8,067 nt of DNA, taken from the NCBI GenBank assembly GCA_025350365.1, contig JANXXY010000240.1, positions 1 through 8,067 on the forward strand. The letters run 5' to 3'. Positions 6,188 through 8,067 of the stretch are shown in pieces. Made by a program: the position numbers and the translations under genes. The notes beneath the pieces were generated by a model, which had not been told where the DNA came from, did no database searches, and saw only the letters and a program-made list of their open reading frames with translations. Source of the DNA: Bacteroidales bacterium. GTDB lineage: Bacteria; Bacteroidota; Bacteroidia; Bacteroidales; JAAUTT01. Within the stretch, counting starts at the first letter, position 1. Each line of letters opens with the position of its first letter.

Positions 6188-8067
6188 ATGACGACCTTTA
6201 AAAATGAATTATATAAGTCGCAAAACCCATATCTTTTGCAGCACAAAAATAATCCGGTAGCTTGGAAAATCTGGGGTAAAGAGGCATTTGACGAAGCAAA
6301 ACAGAGGGATGTTCCTTTGTTGGTTTCAATTGGATACTCAACTTGCCATTGGTGTCATGTAATGGCACATGAAGTATTTGAGGATAGCGAAGTTGCTGAA
6401 ATAATGAACCAAACATTAGTGTGTGTCAAAGTGGATCGTGAGGAACACCCTGAAGTTGATGAAGTATACATGGAGGCTTGTCAGAACATGAATGGAAGTG
6501 GCGGATGGCCTCTTAATGTAATTCTGGATCATACAGGCAAACCTTTTTTTGCCGCCACTTATGTACCTCTTGAAAAATGGAAAACATTGCTTCAAAAAAT
6601 TCACCATGCATGGAAACGAAATCGTAAAGAAATTACTGATTTTTCAGATCAACTTTTAGCAACTTTGTCCGAGACAAAAACATCAACCGCCACTCTCCAA
6701 ATAAATGAAATTAACAATAAGTTATTTAACTTCCTGAACGAAAATTTCGACGAAAGAAATCCTGATTTCTCAGGAATAGGTCGAACGCCTAGATTCCCTT
6801 CTCATTCGCTGTATTATCATTTATTGAGCAAACGCATTATTTCCCTACCTATTGCCTCAAAATTGGAACAGACAATGGAGGCCATTCAGGATAGTGGATT
6901 ACACGACCGTGTTGGCGGAGGATTTCATCGATACAGCACCGATAAAGAATGGCGGGTACCACATTTTGAAAAGATGTTGTACGACAATGCTCAGATGATT
7001 ACAAACTTTGCTTTGGCAGCAGGACGACTTAACCGGCCTGACTTTTTACAGACTGCAGAGCGAGCAGCAGATTATTTGATTCGGGATTTGTCGGTTTATG
7101 AAAATGGTGAATTTGTGGGATTTGCCAGTGCCGAAGATGCTGATGATCCCCTTGGTGAAGGAAGTTTTTATGCATGGACACCTGCGGAATTGGAAAAAAT
7201 TCTGGGTTTAGCAACCGGTAAAAAAATTGCAACTTACTGGAATGTGATAGAGGATAGTAGCAATATTCATGGTGTTTATCCTTTTCGAATACCTCATCCC
7301 CGAGGTTCTGCTGCCTTCATAAAATTAGATTCAGTAGGAAAACAGAAAGTTCGATTCGAATGGTTATCAATCTATGATCGTTTACTCGAATATAGAAGCC
7401 ATCGACCCCGGCCTTTTCGCGACATTAAAGTTCTCACGGATTGGAATGCTTTAGCGTTAATGGGCTTTTCGGTTCTTTATGCCCAAACCGCAACTGAAAA
7501 ATATGGGCAAATAGCCCAACAGCAGGCTGAACTGCTTATTGGAAGAATAAATCCAACTCATATCGAAAGATTGCCCGGAAAGTCCGGACATTTAACTGAT
7601 TATGGTCATACCGCATTGGCTCTTTTCACTGCATGGGAAGTATTTGGTAAGGATACTTATCTAAAGGCTTCAAAAAATTTAATTAAGATGGCGTTTGATA
7701 AATTTTCAACGAGCGACGGTCAATTATATACCAGCGCCCCCGATTCTTATATACTTAAACGCTACGAGGAAAAATACGATCATGCTCAGCCTGCAGGAGC
7801 TCATAGCTTGATGTTAGCATGGGTAAGAATGCGCAGCCTCAGGGAAATGCAGGAATATGATTCTCTGGTTGATAAAATTTTGAAACACAGATCGAACCTG
7901 GTGAGTGATTTTCCGGCGATGAGTCCATCACTTCTAAGCACGATGAATGAATATACAAATGGATCGGTTACCCTCTCGTTGCCTACAGATTTCAGAATAA
8001 AATTTCCACAAATGCTGCAATGGATAGCCACAGATTTAAGGCTTGTGGAAAGCGGGAAAAGTATTGT
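6188..8067 (+). CDS. Thioredoxin domain-containing protein, YyaL/SPATA20 family (3' truncated by window edge)
   Basis: An uninterrupted frame of 626 codons runs off the window end. The N-terminus NELYKSQNPYLLQHKNNPVAWKIWG is the family's opening motif, which fixes the start at 6188. A thioredoxin-like (DUF255) domain covers about residues 1-165 with YSTCHWCHVMAHEVFED (Cys53 and Cys56), VDREEHPEVD and a GGWPLNV loop carrying the expected cis-proline. The rest resembles an alpha/alpha six-hairpin barrel: DRVGGGFHRYSTD (about 240), HFEKMLYDNAQ (259), EDADDPLGEGSFYAW (316), KVLTDWNALALM (414) and LTDYGHTALALF (468). Full-length members are about 670-700 residues, so perhaps 50-70 are missing. No signal peptide is present, so it is probably cytoplasmic. 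The enzymatic role is unsettled: it could be a redox protein or a sugar-processing-like enzyme. It is divergent from yaaA across 187 bp; no perfect TAnnTTTG promoter was found on this strand. Confidence 0.92.
   Translation, partial: MTTFKNELYKSQNPYLLQHKNNPVAWKIWGKEAFDEAKQRDVPLLVSIGYSTCHWCHVMAHEVFEDSEVAEIMNQTLVCVKVDREEHPEVDEVYMEACQNMNGSGGWPLNVILDHTGKPFFAATYVPLEKWKTLLQKIHHAWKRNRKEITDFSDQLLATLSETKTSTATLQINEINNKLFNFLNENFDERNPDFSGIGRTPRFPSHSLYYHLLSKRIISLPIASKLEQTMEAIQDSGLHDRVGGGFHRYSTDKEWRVPHFEKMLYDNAQMITNFALAAGRLNRPDFLQTAERAADYLIRDLSVYENGEFVGFASAEDADDPLGEGSFYAWTPAELEKILGLATGKKIATYWNVIEDSSNIHGVYPFRIPHPRGSAAFIKLDSVGKQKVRFEWLSIYDRLLEYRSHRPRPFRDIKVLTDWNALALMGFSVLYAQTATEKYGQIAQQQAELLIGRINPTHIERLPGKSGHLTDYGHTALALFTAWEVFGKDTYLKASKNLIKMAFDKFSTSDGQLYTSAPDSYILKRYEEKYDHAQPAGAHSLMLAWVRMRSLREMQEYDSLVDKILKHRSNLVSDFPAMSPSLLSTMNEYTNGSVTLSLPTDFRIKFPQMLQWIATDLRLVESGKSI

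Noticed and set aside
6198..6607. Two minus-strand open frames (72 and 63 codons) opposite the thioredoxin-fold gene
   Set aside because: They are antisense shadows of the conserved CHWC domain-coding region, which reads without interruption on the plus strand.

Overview
The window comes from a Bacteroidota (Bacteroidetes) chromosome, probably class Bacteroidia. The evidence is the gene families (a Bacteroidota-style TamB C-terminus, an ExbB/ExbD/TonB set with a Gly-rich TonB linker, and an adjacent DUF6452/DUF6048 pair), AT-rich sequence, starts without a clear Shine-Dalgarno, and promoters of the Bacteroidota type (TTG, spacer, TAnnTTTG). Nothing seen allows a genus call. No tRNA, rRNA, CRISPR array or transposase gene was found.

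Layout. Positions 1-1526 hold the 3' part of a tamB-like gene, cut by the window edge. After a 129 bp gap, 1656-3644 is a tightly packed three-gene unit: an ExbB/TolQ-type channel protein, an ExbD/TolR-type protein (4 bp overlap) and a TonB-like transducer (8 bp overlap). Positions 3645-4064 are non-coding: a weak hairpin after the TonB gene, a cluster of palindromes sharing a CTTTAGC core, a second palindromic element of about 95 bp, and a well-formed promoter. That promoter serves a lipoprotein gene (DUF6452-like) and a secreted, probably outer-membrane gene (DUF6048-like) that overlap by 68 bp. A converging yaaA gene (5233-6000, minus strand) ends 9 bp from the DUF6048-like stop. A 187 bp divergent spacer separates yaaA from a long plus-strand gene (6188 to beyond the window end) encoding a YyaL/SPATA20-type protein with a thioredoxin fold and a CHWC motif.

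How the genes fit together. The first two thirds of the window is about the cell envelope: TamB (bridging inner and outer membrane), an ion-driven ExbBD motor with its TonB transducer, and a lipoprotein/outer-membrane pair of unknown function. The right third pairs a peroxide-stress protein (YaaA) with a divergently transcribed thioredoxin-fold protein, suggesting but not proving a shared redox theme. All genes look intact apart from the two cut by the window edges. No clearly new system is evident. The items most worth following are the uncharacterised DUF6452/DUF6048 pair, the tamB-exbBD-tonB neighbourhood, and the repeat-filled intergenic region.
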